Source: a virus. Taken from it: a DNA stretch of 20,142 bases. Location of the stretch: the IMG/VR virus record IMGVR_UViG_3300024353_000029, positions 1-20,142 of that record, one strand, 5' to 3'. Below the pieces are notes generated by a model. The model ran no database searches. It saw nothing but the letters and a program-made list of their open reading frames with translations, and had not been told where the DNA came from. Both the position numbers and the translations under genes were made by a program. Below are positions 6,247-14,425 of the stretch, piece by piece. The stretch's first letter is position 1, and each line of letters begins with the position of its first letter.

Positions 6247-7449
6247 TTATGTTGTGACCAGGATTTTGAGAATCTTGATGGCTTCAGCTTGAACAACTTG
6301 ACCGCCAACCCGTTTTCGTACTGTGAATTCAACTGCACCCTGCATCTTCTTGCTGTAAGGATCCCGGAGAATGCTGATCTGGAGCCGGTCACTGATCGTG
6401 TACCCGATCCGGAAATTACCGAAAGCTACGGCATAGGCATTGTCTGCCACGGCCGGCATATCGGGGCATTCGAGAATCGGTCGGCCCAGGATCGTCTGCG
6501 GCATCTTGGTAACTAAGCTCGGCATCCAGATATAGTGATTGGCAGCGTCCTTGAATAGCACGACCTTTTGAACTGTCGCCCGCCTCATAAGCCAAGTCGC
6601 GTTGGCCACATAAGGCTCTTTGAGTCCGTAATAAAGATTCAAGATATCCGTCACGCTAAGATCGCCCATCGTGTCGCCAGCGATGAAGGCAGCCAGGACT
6701 GCTGCATTTGAGAGGAATCCTTCGGCTTTATTGACTCCATCTCCCTTAACAAAATCCGTTCCTTCTGCAACGCCGAACTGTTCACCCGCTTCCATAGCAA
6801 TTTCAGCTTCCAGGTTGAAGTCGGAATCCTCGAGCTCCTGGTTGGATATGATCACATCTGCATAGAGTTCGTGGTTCGGGATTTTTTCCATCCCGTAGGC
6901 CAGGCCTTCCGTTTCTGTTTTGGTCTCTGTCTCGCCCACGTGTCGGGCTGCGAAGGTGCCCGTTCTTTTTCTCACCCAGATTTCAACATTACTTGTCGGC
7001 CGGACCCTAGCGATCGACCGGATATTGGAATATTCTATAAGAGTTTTGAGCAGCTCGTTGGAGATCTCCGGTGAAGCGAGATAGCCTGCACCCGTATCAT
7101 CTGAGATCCTTAGAACTTTCACTTCTTCCGGACCAACGATGCCTTTACGCATCCACTGATCCAGTGCTTTGTGCTCGGCAGACTTCTCGTTTTCCCCTTC
7201 AGCTTTAGGAATTTCAGGTGGGAGCCGGTTCATTTTTGTCTCTATATCGTCAAGTCGGGCGTCGGCTTTTTTCTTAAACTCTAGGAACTCTGTCTCTGTT
7301 GTTTTTCCCTTCTTCAGCTCTTCGAACTTATCGACGATAGCCTTGTTGATCTCTTCGATCTTCGTCTTTGTCTCTTCCTTGATTTCTACGCCGATGGCTG
7401 TCTTTACTTCTTCAATTAGTTCTTCTTTTTCCTTTTTTTCTAATGGCAT
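6247..7449 (-). CDS. Major capsid protein, HK97 fold
   Basis: The 400-residue protein has the HK97 arrangement. Residues 1-75 are a charged coiled coil corresponding to the delta (scaffolding) domain that the prohead protease normally removes. Residues 85-117 form a linker; the mature domain starts near the GAGYLASPEISNELLKTL segment (120-137). Further markers are the E-loop/spine region around RKRTGTFAARHVGE (160-173), ISNQELEDSDFNLEAEI (201-217), and the A-domain motif DFVKGDGVNKAEGFL (232-246), followed by the P-domain pattern ending in FTVRKRVGGQVVQAEA. The gene sits immediately after the protease, as in HK97. The ATG has AAAGGAA 6-7 nt upstream. A Lys-Asn crosslink cannot be judged by eye. 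Confidence 0.95.
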   Translation of the reverse strand: MPLEKKEKEELIEEVKTAIGVEIKEETKTKIEEINKAIVDKFEELKKGKTTETEFLEFKKKADARLDDIETKMNRLPPEIPKAEGENEKSAEHKALDQWMRKGIVGPEEVKVLRISDDTGAGYLASPEISNELLKTLIEYSNIRSIARVRPTSNVEIWVRKRTGTFAARHVGETETKTETEGLAYGMEKIPNHELYADVIISNQELEDSDFNLEAEIAMEAGEQFGVAEGTDFVKGDGVNKAEGFLSNAAVLAAFIAGDTMGDLSVTDILNLYYGLKEPYVANATWLMRRATVQKVVLFKDAANHYIWMPSLVTKMPQTILGRPILECPDMPAVADNAYAVAFGNFRIGYTISDRLQISILRDPYSKKMQGAVEFTVRKRVGGQVVQAEAIKILKILVTT

Positions 7450-7460
7450 GTATTTTTCCT

Positions 7461-8447
7461 TTATTTGGATTTCGGGATTTCGATTTTCTCAAGATAGAGG
7501 TGCGGTTGCGGCGTCTTATCTTGCCGAAGTCTCCCGATGGACTCGGGTATCAAGCTCTTCTCTCCACTCTGGGTGCCTTCCGGCGGCGCATTTGCTTCGA
7601 GAAGTGCTTCTAACGCCTGGATGGCGCTATTCACAAGTTTCAAATCAGCGTTCGATTTTACTCGTTCGCTCTTTTCCTCTTCAAGAAATTCGATCGCCCC
7701 TTCCAGTGATTTTGAGGCTGCCTCGAACATCTCGTAAGTGACATTATTGTCCTTCAGCCAGGCCTTAGCCTGCGCTGCGGTCCAGTTTTCTGTCGGGAAC
7801 CGTATTGACTGCGGAATGGGGTTATCGGATGGTTTTGCGGCTCCCTTCAATTTTCCCCAAATGACAGCTGCCGTCGCTGGCACCTTTTTGCTACCGTAAA
7901 TCGTGCCGTCCTTTGTGCGTCTAAACGTCTTTGGATCGAAGGACCCTGGCGATTTAATTCTGGCGCTGTGTTCGTTCGGAAAAGGCTTTTCTTCGTCCCA
8001 CTGCTTGACGCTCGTCACCAGGGCGGCCGGATGGGCCCCGAAAGTAACCGGTGAGATCTCAAAAAGTTTTATCTCCTTTAAGATCCTGGTTGTCCCATCC
8101 CAGAGATCCCTTATTGTCTTAAATCCGAACGAGAGGCCCTTGACGATTTTCTTCTTCATCAACGAGTGCTTCTCCCTGGCTAATTGGATGTTGAGGTCTA
8201 ATTCTCCCTTTACCTTCAGCCCCTTATCGTCTACTTCGAGCTCGACCAGGCCGATCGGATTCCGGACATCGTGATACCAGCACATGGGCCGGGTCTTGCC
8301 TTCCTTGAGCGTCTTATCAAAAGCTCCTTTTTCTATGACTTCGCCCAGGGCATCCGGTTTGCCAAAGATGGCCGCATAACCTTCGAAGGTTCCCTCCTCG
8401 GTTACCGCTTTAATATCAAACGGAAAGGTTTTTTCTTCCATGTCCAT
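7461..8447 (-). CDS. HK97-family prohead protease with long extra C-terminal region
   Basis: Residues 1-150 are a U35-type serine protease: FEGYAAIFGKPDALGEVIEKG (broken as FEGYAAIFGK and EVIEKGAF), catalytic His59 in CWYHDVRNPIG, Ser106 in KGLSFGFK, and an acidic residue at Glu130 in LFEISPVTF. It would cleave the capsid delta domain and itself during maturation. Residues 155-328 are additional, where stand-alone proteases of this family end near 200. They contain a segment with EHSARIKSP, IPQSIRFPTENWTAAQAKAW (212-230) and FEAASKS, a pattern I have seen fused to phage proteases or beside them, then a Glu/Lys coiled coil (250-285) and a Pro-rich end. The coiled coil could help scaffold binding; this is inferred. 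The ATG at 8447 has AGGAGGT 4-5 nt upstream. Confidence 0.9.
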   Translation of the reverse strand: MDMEEKTFPFDIKAVTEEGTFEGYAAIFGKPDALGEVIEKGAFDKTLKEGKTRPMCWYHDVRNPIGLVELEVDDKGLKVKGELDLNIQLAREKHSLMKKKIVKGLSFGFKTIRDLWDGTTRILKEIKLFEISPVTFGAHPAALVTSVKQWDEEKPFPNEHSARIKSPGSFDPKTFRRTKDGTIYGSKKVPATAAVIWGKLKGAAKPSDNPIPQSIRFPTENWTAAQAKAWLKDNNVTYEMFEAASKSLEGAIEFLEEEKSERVKSNADLKLVNSAIQALEALLEANAPPEGTQSGEKSLIPESIGRLRQDKTPQPHLYLEKIEIPKSK

Positions 8448-8456
8448 AGTTACCTC

Positions 8457-9488
8457 CTATTTTCTGGAGATTAAAATAGGCTTCTTTTTGCCTAAGAAAA
8501 TTATGTCATCGGGATTCCCTATTAAAAGCAGATCCCGCTTTTCTCCGGATATTTGAGAGCCGCTGGGTACCACGCTAACGACAGCAGCAGCAACATCAGC
8601 CTGGCTTTCGACCATGGGCCCTGCAGCGATTATGGAACCTCCGCCGGTAACGGTCGAATCGCCAGGAGCTTGTTTTATGCCAATCCCCGCAAAAACACCA
8701 CTCCCGGTGATGGCTGCAATACCAGAATGTTCTATGGCCTGGCCTTCTGCAATGAGCGAGCCCCCACCTGAAATGGCCGCGCTGATGAAGGTGGATTTTT
8801 TTCCAACGGCAACCTGTGAACCACCATTTGAAATACTCGCGCTCACCATGGCAGATTTCTCACCAGCTACAAACTGAGAACCTCCGCCGGCGACAGATGC
8901 TATACCGAGCATTCCCGCAAGTCCGAAAGCAAAAAGTGTCCCACCTGCGGATTTTAATGCGGAGCCTCTTCCGCCCTTTTCGGCCGTCCCGACAGGCGAG
9001 CCGTTCCCGGAGATTGAGCCGGAACCGGAATGCTCTTCTCCACTGACAGAGGGAACGTCTACCCTTATCCAGGAGACATTCTGACGCTGATTCTTCTGTG
9101 TGGCGACAGCTGTGACCCTGACTCTCAGAGCAGTGTAGTCCGTGATATTAGAAGCCTCTGCTTCACTCAGGGTCATGTTGTATTCGGCAAAGGCAGTGGT
9201 GAGCACTACGTCTCCGCTATCTTTAATTACGACAGCACCTTGCAGAAGCTCGAATTTGAATGTTCCCGAGACACCTGTCTTTACTCTAATCCTAACTACG
9301 TGGTCAGTATGGACTCCCGGGTCTATGACGCCGGAAAGACCTATCGTGAATGAATCCCCAGTTGCAGACCTCGGCGAGATTAAATAATCACCATCGTCAA
9401 ATGGCTCTTCGTCAATCTTTTCCCAGAGCGGGGTTACAGTCCAGCCTCCAGGGTTCTCGATATCAGAAGATGGTCGTGCGTATTGCAA
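8457..9488 (-). CDS. Virion protein with N-terminal beta domain and glycine-rich 20-residue repeats
   Basis: The 343-residue protein has three parts. Residues 1-150 look like a beta-sandwich (alternating hydrophobic strands such as HVVRIRVKTGVSGTFKFELL and YTALRVRVTAVAT), similar in pattern to carbohydrate-binding-like modules. Residues 155-316 are a repeat array of Gly-Gly-Gly-Ser units spaced 20 residues apart. Residues 317-343 are a short hydrophobic/basic close (DLLLIGNPDDIIFLGKKKPI). The start appears to be TTG at 9488, 7 nt after GAGGAG; the nearby ATG hits a stop after four codons. It lies between two structural genes and the protease. A head fibre or appendage is a sensible inference, but no receptor-binding motif is seen. 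Confidence 0.75.
   Translation of the reverse strand: MQYARPSSDIENPGGWTVTPLWEKIDEEPFDDGDYLISPRSATGDSFTIGLSGVIDPGVHTDHVVRIRVKTGVSGTFKFELLQGAVVIKDSGDVVLTTAFAEYNMTLSEAEASNITDYTALRVRVTAVATQKNQRQNVSWIRVDVPSVSGEEHSGSGSISGNGSPVGTAEKGGRGSALKSAGGTLFAFGLAGMLGIASVAGGGSQFVAGEKSAMVSASISNGGSQVAVGKKSTFISAAISGGGSLIAEGQAIEHSGIAAITGSGVFAGIGIKQAPGDSTVTGGGSIIAAGPMVESQADVAAAVVSVVPSGSQISGEKRDLLLIGNPDDIIFLGKKKPILISRK
8541..9017 (-). repeat. About eight tandem 20-residue glycine-rich protein repeats
   Basis: Units begin near residues 158, 180, 198, 218, 238, 259 and 279, with a degenerate last copy near 305. The consensus is small residue, Ile/Val, x, Gly-Gly-Gly-Ser, x, Ile/Val, Ala, x, Gly, then 8-10 variable residues; examples are SVAGGGSQFVAGEK, SISNGGSQVAVGKK and AISGGGSLIAEGQA. 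The DNA copies are diverged, so the period is conserved at protein level. Confidence 0.8.
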
Positions 9489-9504
9489 TTAACTTCTCCT
9501 CATT

Positions 9505-9858
9505 TTATGCATTCAAATCCAGATCCGCATCTGTCAGGGTGTATGTCCCCTGCGCGGCGAAAACCTCGTCCACAACATCCGCCGCTCCATAGAATACGCC
9601 TCCTGATAGCGCTGACCAAAATCCAATATAAGCAACCGTCTTTCCGGCCGGGACATCAAGCACCGGCTGGTTCGAAGAGTCTTTATTCCCGCCGGCCGCC
9701 GGATTCCAGGTGATCCCCTTTCTGGCATAAGCGGGACTGCCGCCCGAGATCTCGTTCGCCCCGTTGTCTCCCGGATCGCCATCATGGAGCGATACAAATT
9801 GAACAAGTGCTCCGAGCGCGTCTAGCATCGCGTTTTTTGCCAATGTGCTGTAACCCAT
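9505..9858 (-). CDS. Small phage structural protein, tail-fibre-like family
   Basis: The 117-residue protein begins MGYSTLAKNAMLDALGALVQ, then VSLHDGDPGDNGANEISGGS, PAYARKGITWNPAAGG, a DVPAGKTVAYIGFWSALSGG segment and an AAQGTYTLTDADLDL end. The K-N-x-M-L-D-A-L, S-L-H-x-x-D-P-G-x-x-G-x-N-E, P-A-Y-x-R and G-F-W-S-A motifs identify a widespread virion protein family usually filed as tail fibre or hypothetical structural protein. Its exact place in the particle is not settled. The ATG at 9858 has AGGAGG 6 nt upstream, lying inside the last codons of the minor head gene. An upstream in-frame start at 9891 lacks a ribosome site. Confidence 0.75.
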   Translation of the reverse strand: MGYSTLAKNAMLDALGALVQFVSLHDGDPGDNGANEISGGSPAYARKGITWNPAAGGNKDSSNQPVLDVPAGKTVAYIGFWSALSGGVFYGAADVVDEVFAAQGTYTLTDADLDLNA

Positions 9859-9860
9859 AT

Positions 9861-10748
9861 TTACCTCCTGACTCGATATCCAACGGCACACTCACATTGT
9901 GGGTGAGCTGTCGGGTGAGCGTCGCCGCTCGGAAATACGTCTGGCAAGGCAATCGGCCCCACCGATTCATTCTCTAAACAGATCTCGCACGGATCCGCCC
10001 CGCCGGCCATCCAGGACTTCTCCGGGATCCCCGGCAGCCAGCCTTCTTGTACGGCCTGTCCGAGCGAATTCATCTGGCCAAAATTAAAGGCGTTTGAGAT
10101 CTCCGTTCGCGCGATTCTCTGGGCCCTATTCTTATGCAGGAACTTCGCATAATTCGCGACCTGCTTATTGATCATGGCCGGAGCGACTCCTTGCTCCTGG
10201 AGTGTGGCCATAAACTTGGCCACGGCCATTGTCTCCCGGTTTGTCAATCCTACCAGGGGGCGGATCCTCTGGGATAAAACATAGGGACTCGTCACTTCCA
10301 GGGCGATCTGGTGCTGCAGCAGCGCGTGAGTCGAGCCCATCTGCGCAGCTGTGAGGTCCACTATCAGCCTGCCGCCTTCAGTATCTACCCAGGCCTTAAC
10401 ACTCGTCATGGTCGAGTCGAAATCGAATTGCTTGCGCTGGAGCCGGTTCACCTTTTTGGCGATCCCGTCGCCGGCGACCGATATGTTATTGACCCATTCT
10501 GTAAGCACATCATCTCGTACGAATTCCCTGATCATGCGCTCCCAGGGGGCCTTCCATTCAGCCGGTATATTTCTGGACTCGAGCGCGATCTTCGTGGTCT
10601 CTACGGTTACGAGCTCCGCTTGCTTCTTCCAAAGCGCCTTTACCGGTCTCGAGATGATGCGTTCTTCTTGATTTAGATATCGCCGCAGAACGAAATAATC
10701 CCGAGCGTCGGTGATTATAATGTCTCGAGCTCTTACTTCTAGCGCCAT
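9861..10748 (-). CDS. Minor head protein (SPP1 gp7/Mu gpF-like)
   Basis: The 295-residue protein shows the C-terminal module typical of head morphogenesis proteins: a helix with RAQRIARTEISNAFNFGQ (208-225, the R-x-x-R-T-E motif), followed by WMAGGADPCEICLENE with Cys254 and Cys257, then HPTAHPQCECAVGY with His278, His282, Cys285 and Cys287. These Cys/His residues probably bind a metal. The N-terminal 200 residues are mostly helical. Such proteins attach to the portal and can accompany DNA. The start follows the portal stop directly, with GAGG 5 nt upstream. Confidence 0.87.
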   Translation of the reverse strand: MALEVRARDIIITDARDYFVLRRYLNQEERIISRPVKALWKKQAELVTVETTKIALESRNIPAEWKAPWERMIREFVRDDVLTEWVNNISVAGDGIAKKVNRLQRKQFDFDSTMTSVKAWVDTEGGRLIVDLTAAQMGSTHALLQHQIALEVTSPYVLSQRIRPLVGLTNRETMAVAKFMATLQEQGVAPAMINKQVANYAKFLHKNRAQRIARTEISNAFNFGQMNSLGQAVQEGWLPGIPEKSWMAGGADPCEICLENESVGPIALPDVFPSGDAHPTAHPQCECAVGYRVRR

Positions 10749-11999
10749 TTATTCCTCTTCTATATTCCCGCTTATGTCGGCCAGCGGCACGAACGTCGCG
10801 GGAACCAGGATTATATCTCCCGCCTTTCCGATATCGTCATCGCCGGTCGCTCTCCTTTTTTCATTTAAGGTTCTCCAGTAAGCCCTCTCCTCCCTTTCAT
10901 AAACCTTATTTCGCTCCTCCTGGATTGCCTCGATTGCATTCTTATCGTATTCCAGTAATAGCCGGTCATCACCCCATGCCGGCGTTAGCCAGTTGTTATA
11001 TTCATCTCTCAAATAATCCATCAACGGAAGGATCGTCTCCATATAGAGCGCCTTCCGGGCTTCTTTATAGTTCGCGAACGTCTTGGATTCTTCGTCCCCG
11101 ATCAGCTGCGGAGCTACGCCAAAAACCGAACAAATTTTGCGCGAATTCAACTTGTCTGAATTGATCCAATCCATGTCCCTAGGAGTGATGGCGAACGACT
11201 GCCATTTTATCCCGGCTTCGAATACTGGAGGTCTCCCTGCGACCTTATAACCTAACATTTTCTTATCTAGCTGCTTTTCGAGACGCTCGTGTTGCTCGTC
11301 ATCCAGGTTGCCTTCGGTTACAATCGCACCTGGCGGCCGGCAATCATTCTCCAGGAGCCGTGCGTTCCATTCTGTCGCCATCGCCTGGATATCAATCTGC
11401 TTGGCCGCTACTTCGATCGGCGAGAGTCCATACCAATCGTCAAGGGGATGGAAGGCCTTTAAATGCAACACCTCATCGGCCTTGAAGTCCGGTTTGCGGT
11501 CAACACCACCCACGGTATAACGATATCCCCTGATGGGCTGGAACCTCGTCCCGGGCAAAACCTTGACCCTATCTGGCCTCATCATATATAGCTCTCTTGG
11601 TTCCCCTCCCCTTACAGGACCTACCTTTATAATGTAAGAGTTTCCGGCTATTAAATAAAAGGCCAGAATATTTTTTGTGAACGCCGCCCCGCCTTCTTGG
11701 GGATTCGGTCTTCGCATCCGATCAAGAAGAGGATGCTCCTCGAGCTTCTCCCTTTTCCCGGTACTGGATATCGGCCTCCTAAACAAATTCCACGGGATCC
11801 CGCCGGCCGCCTCTACGATCTGCTTAACACAGGCATAGACCGCGTAGCAGTTCTGATAACCAGCCTTCGCGAGTTTGGCGAGATCCTTCTTCGTCCATAG
11901 CGGACTTGTCCCCAACATCAACATCATAGACATAAAGACGGGATTTTCTTTCAGTCGCATATTCCTGGCGAATGTCTTTATCTGTTTAATTGGCCACAT
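10749..11999 (-). CDS. Portal protein, HK97 family
   Basis: The 416-residue protein has the family's landmarks: AKAGYQNCYAVYACVKQIVE near the N-terminus (V-x-x-C-V-x-x-I/V segment), LLDRMRRPNPQEGG followed by LIAGNSYIIKVG, then LYMMRPDRVKVLPG, a DEVLHLKAFHPLDDWYGLSP stretch (the H-x-x-x-x-x-x-x-x-x-x-G-x-S-P/x-I motif), and NSRKICSVFGVAPQLIGD, which is the strongest marker. Portals form the dodecameric DNA gate. An upstream ATG at 12026 lies inside the terminase gene, but GAGG precedes the ATG at 11999 by 5 nt, so 11999 is preferred. Unusually for a portal of this family, the final stretch is short and acidic. Confidence 0.93.
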   Translation of the reverse strand: MWPIKQIKTFARNMRLKENPVFMSMMLMLGTSPLWTKKDLAKLAKAGYQNCYAVYACVKQIVEAAGGIPWNLFRRPISSTGKREKLEEHPLLDRMRRPNPQEGGAAFTKNILAFYLIAGNSYIIKVGPVRGGEPRELYMMRPDRVKVLPGTRFQPIRGYRYTVGGVDRKPDFKADEVLHLKAFHPLDDWYGLSPIEVAAKQIDIQAMATEWNARLLENDCRPPGAIVTEGNLDDEQHERLEKQLDKKMLGYKVAGRPPVFEAGIKWQSFAITPRDMDWINSDKLNSRKICSVFGVAPQLIGDEESKTFANYKEARKALYMETILPLMDYLRDEYNNWLTPAWGDDRLLLEYDKNAIEAIQEERNKVYEREERAYWRTLNEKRRATGDDDIGKAGDIILVPATFVPLADISGNIEEE

Positions 12000-12006
12000 T
12001 AGCACC

Positions 12007-13410
12007 TCACCATATTTTCGCCTCACTCTGGGGCCTTAAAGCCGCGAGTGCATAGATGACTCCTTCAGCCTTATCAGGAGATCTCCCTAGCTTCTCTTTG
12101 ATCTTGCTTTTCGCCATGATTTCATATTGACCGGCTGAATTTACCTTGTATTTTATGGCCATGAGCTGTGTTGTGAGCTCACGATCAAGCGGCAGATCTA
12201 GCTCCGGAAGTAGCTCGTGCATTCCCCAGTGGATCTCCGCTCGCAGATTCTTGAACTTCGCCGGCTCCCGGGCCTTTCCCGATCCATGGATCTCGAGGAT
12301 CTTGATTCGCAACCTGTATTCTGCTTTTACGAGCTCCTCTCTCTTCTCCTTGCTGACCGCCCTCAGAATCATCTCCGTGTAAAGCTCTTTCTTCTCCCGG
12401 CGTTGCTCTTTCAGCCTATCCACTACACCGGCGCCCAGGCCATCGGCGTCTACCTTGATTTTGATCTGATCAAGGTCGGCTCCCCACTGCGGGATGATCT
12501 TCTCCTGACAGCAGCGCCAGATCTCGCCGGTCGTGCGCATGGTATCATGGCCCTGCGCCTGGTTATGTATCCGGACCCGGAGGCCTTCTCTTAGCACTAT
12601 GACCGTCTCATCGTCCCCGCTCCTGGCCACGTCGCAACCAATCTCGACGGGCAGAGAAGCCTTCAGATGTCGCTTAACCGCCTTTTGTATCTCAAGATAA
12701 GCGTAGACATTATCAGGCTCGCCCACCGCCTCCCAATCGCCTTCAAGTAGGGCCTTTATCAGCTGCGGCGTAAGGATATCTTTCATCATGGGGATATAGC
12801 TGGCCGGCAAATTAGCGATATTATCCGAAGGCAGCGACGGGATGAAAATGTGATCCTTCATGTTCTTCTCTATGAAGCGCTCCTTTATCCAGCCTATGTT
12901 CGGATTGCAGGAGAGGAGGAAGAAATATCGGATCCCTGGAATATTCAGCCGGAAGCGTGTGGCCAACATGATGAATTCCTTTTCAGTGAATTGTTCGGCC
13001 TGGTCCAGCGCTATCCAGCCGTATTCTCCGGACATAAACTTCTCCCAGTCATCCGGCCGCTCGCCGACTCCGCCATAGCGGATCCTCGAGCCGTTTATGT
13101 AAGTGATCATTTTCTCCGACCGGTTCCAGTCCCTAACAAGCCGCAGATCCAGGAACTTCTCCAGCTGCGGGAGGACCGTATCCCGGAACGATGGCCAGGT
13201 CTTTCTCATCAGCAGGCCGAAGTTGCCCGAGTAGTCAAGATTGAGCTGGTTCCCCTCATTGATTAGCGCAGCCGTCTTTCCTCCGCCCATGGCGCCGCCG
13301 AAGAGCTTATAGGTCTCCGGAGCTGCATGGAAGAGCAGCTGTTTCTTATTGCGTCGGGGATCGTAGCGCTGGCTCAGATCCACGGTTTCATATTCGACTG
13401 CGCTATCCAT
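12007..13410 (-). CDS. terL: Terminase large subunit
   Basis: The 467-residue packaging ATPase/nuclease has a Walker A at GGAMGGGKTAAL (38-49), a Walker B at GWIALDQAEQF (131-141) with Asp136 and Glu139, and a coupling motif SCNP (167-170). Walker B reads D-Q-A-E where many terminases have D-E; this variant recurs in related terminases, with Glu139 the probable catalytic residue. The C-terminal RNase H-like nuclease shows GCDVARSGDDET (Asp260), KVDADGLGAGVVDRL (Asp321) and GRSPDKAEGVIYAL (Asp446). All three metal-binding acids are therefore present. The start overlaps the small subunit gene by 8 bp and is preceded by AAGGAA. Confidence 0.96.
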   Translation of the reverse strand: MDSAVEYETVDLSQRYDPRRNKKQLLFHAAPETYKLFGGAMGGGKTAALINEGNQLNLDYSGNFGLLMRKTWPSFRDTVLPQLEKFLDLRLVRDWNRSEKMITYINGSRIRYGGVGERPDDWEKFMSGEYGWIALDQAEQFTEKEFIMLATRFRLNIPGIRYFFLLSCNPNIGWIKERFIEKNMKDHIFIPSLPSDNIANLPASYIPMMKDILTPQLIKALLEGDWEAVGEPDNVYAYLEIQKAVKRHLKASLPVEIGCDVARSGDDETVIVLREGLRVRIHNQAQGHDTMRTTGEIWRCCQEKIIPQWGADLDQIKIKVDADGLGAGVVDRLKEQRREKKELYTEMILRAVSKEKREELVKAEYRLRIKILEIHGSGKAREPAKFKNLRAEIHWGMHELLPELDLPLDRELTTQLMAIKYKVNSAGQYEIMAKSKIKEKLGRSPDKAEGVIYALAALRPQSEAKIW

Positions 13411-13963
13411 TCTTTTTCCTTTTTTTCTTCGGCCTCGGAACGGCCGTAATGACTTTTAAGTTTAGGTTCCCGGATACATCGAAATTATGCCGATCCTTCC
13501 AAAGTCCCGGGCGTCTATTTTTCAAAAAGAAGATACAGGCCGTCGTGTCCGGAACCACCATCTTCGTGATCTTCTTCACGACGATTGGCTTTGCTTTTTT
13601 GTCTTTGGCGTCCTTCGCCCGGAACTCCGCGTGGACCTCTTCATAGCTGAATCCCTTGGCTCTTTTTAAAAGTGCATTTTCGACTTCCACGTCGACCGGT
13701 TTCTTACCTTCTTTTAAGGCCTCAGCAAATTCAGGATATGTTCGCAGGTATAAATAAAACGATTCTTGAGATATCCCCAGCTTCTTGCAGATCTCCTTGT
13801 CAATCATTCCCCGCCGTGCATAGTCCTGGGCCAGTAGCGGGAAGTCCTCGTGATATTTCGTCTTCCGGCCAGCGTTTAACTTTTTTATTTTAATTTTCTT
13901 CATCGGGCGCACAGGTGTTTTCGCCCTTTTGACACTAGATTTTGTTGTGTCTTTCTTAGCCAT
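13403..13963 (-). CDS. terS: Terminase small subunit
   Basis: The 186-residue protein has a very basic N-terminus (residues 1-33), a helix-turn-helix region around GMIDKEICKKLGISQESFYL (about 52-71) followed by YPEFAEALKEGKK, and the C-terminal motif VVPDTTACIFFLKNRRPGLW, which is highly typical of small terminases that hand DNA to the large subunit. The end is again basic (RPKKKRKKNG). It would recognise the packaging site, unknown here. ATG at 13963 is preceded by a GTG in frame (13966); neither has a good ribosome site, the nearest GGAT being weak. This gene starts the packaging block; the divergent plus-strand gene lies 80 bp away. Confidence 0.9.
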   Translation of the reverse strand: MAKKDTTKSSVKRAKTPVRPMKKIKIKKLNAGRKTKYHEDFPLLAQDYARRGMIDKEICKKLGISQESFYLYLRTYPEFAEALKEGKKPVDVEVENALLKRAKGFSYEEVHAEFRAKDAKDKKAKPIVVKKITKMVVPDTTACIFFLKNRRPGLWKDRHNFDVSGNLNLKVITAVPRPKKKRKKNG

Positions 13964-13995
13964 CACATATCCGTAAATTATTTTAAATCAACCTC

Positions 13996-14025
13996 TTGCA
14001 AACCTTTTAAAACGGCATATATTAT
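13996..14025 (+). promoter_or_regulatory. Candidate sigma70-type promoter for plus-strand gene pair
   Basis: TTGCAA (13996-14001), an 18-bp spacer and TATTAT (14020-14025) match the -35 and -10 consensus at 4 and 5 of 6 positions, 18 bp before the plus-strand ATG and upstream of AGAGGA. The region between the divergent starts is AT-rich. It is the only clearly promoter-like segment in the window; no equally good minus-strand promoter for the terminase was found here. Confidence 0.5.
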
Positions 14026-14043
14026 ATTCAGAGGAAAAATAAA

Positions 14044-14424
14044 ATGAGAAAAAAATACAACGAAACGCAAGCCCGGATGCTTCTTTATCAGACTCTTAGC
14101 GAGAAAGGCCGCTTTCACGGTATCCCTAAAATGGCCCCTTCGACCTGGCGCCAAGTTTTGGAGGTTACCAGCGGCCTTGGTATCAGACCCTTTAAAGATC
14201 CTTTTAATGGCTGGCTGGAGCTGAAAGAGTTTAAGTCTCATGTCCCCACCTTGTTAAGAAATTATGGATATGGATATGCACCGGATCTAGTCGCTCAACT
14301 CTGCGGGTTTGAAACTCACCAAGAGCTTTACGACGCGCTCGATCTTCCGATGGTTGCAGAAAAGTCCGAAGCCGATTATTATCAAGACCTGGCTGATACC
14401 CATGAAGAAGGAGAATCCTTATAA
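14044..14424 (+). CDS. Unknown 126-residue protein on opposite strand
   Basis: I do not recognise this protein. It has a helical N-terminus (MRKKYNETQARMLLYQTLSE), a middle with WRQVLEVTSGLGIRPFKDPF and GWLELKEFKSHVPTLLRNY, and an acidic helical C-terminus ending EADYYQDLADTHEEGESL. There is one Cys and no membrane segment. It has a fair ribosome site (AGAGGA, 8 nt upstream) and a candidate promoter. Its stop is 1 bp before the ATG of the DUF523 gene, so the two form a coupled plus-strand pair, opposite to everything else here. Such isolated, self-promoted gene pairs in phages are typical of moron genes. Its link with DUF523 suggests a joint task, unproven. Confidence 0.75.
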   Translation: MRKKYNETQARMLLYQTLSEKGRFHGIPKMAPSTWRQVLEVTSGLGIRPFKDPFNGWLELKEFKSHVPTLLRNYGYGYAPDLVAQLCGFETHQELYDALDLPMVAEKSEADYYQDLADTHEEGESL

Positions 14425-14425
14425 A

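Noticed and set aside
6237-6392. Upstream extension of the 127-residue capsid-adjacent gene
   Set aside because: It overlaps the capsid gene's 3' end in another frame; the ATG at 6236 has a good ribosome site.
7169-7741. 190-codon plus-strand frame
   Set aside because: Antisense to the capsid N-terminal coiled coil and protease C-terminus; the Ser/Phe-rich content is what complementing Lys/Glu-rich coding gives.
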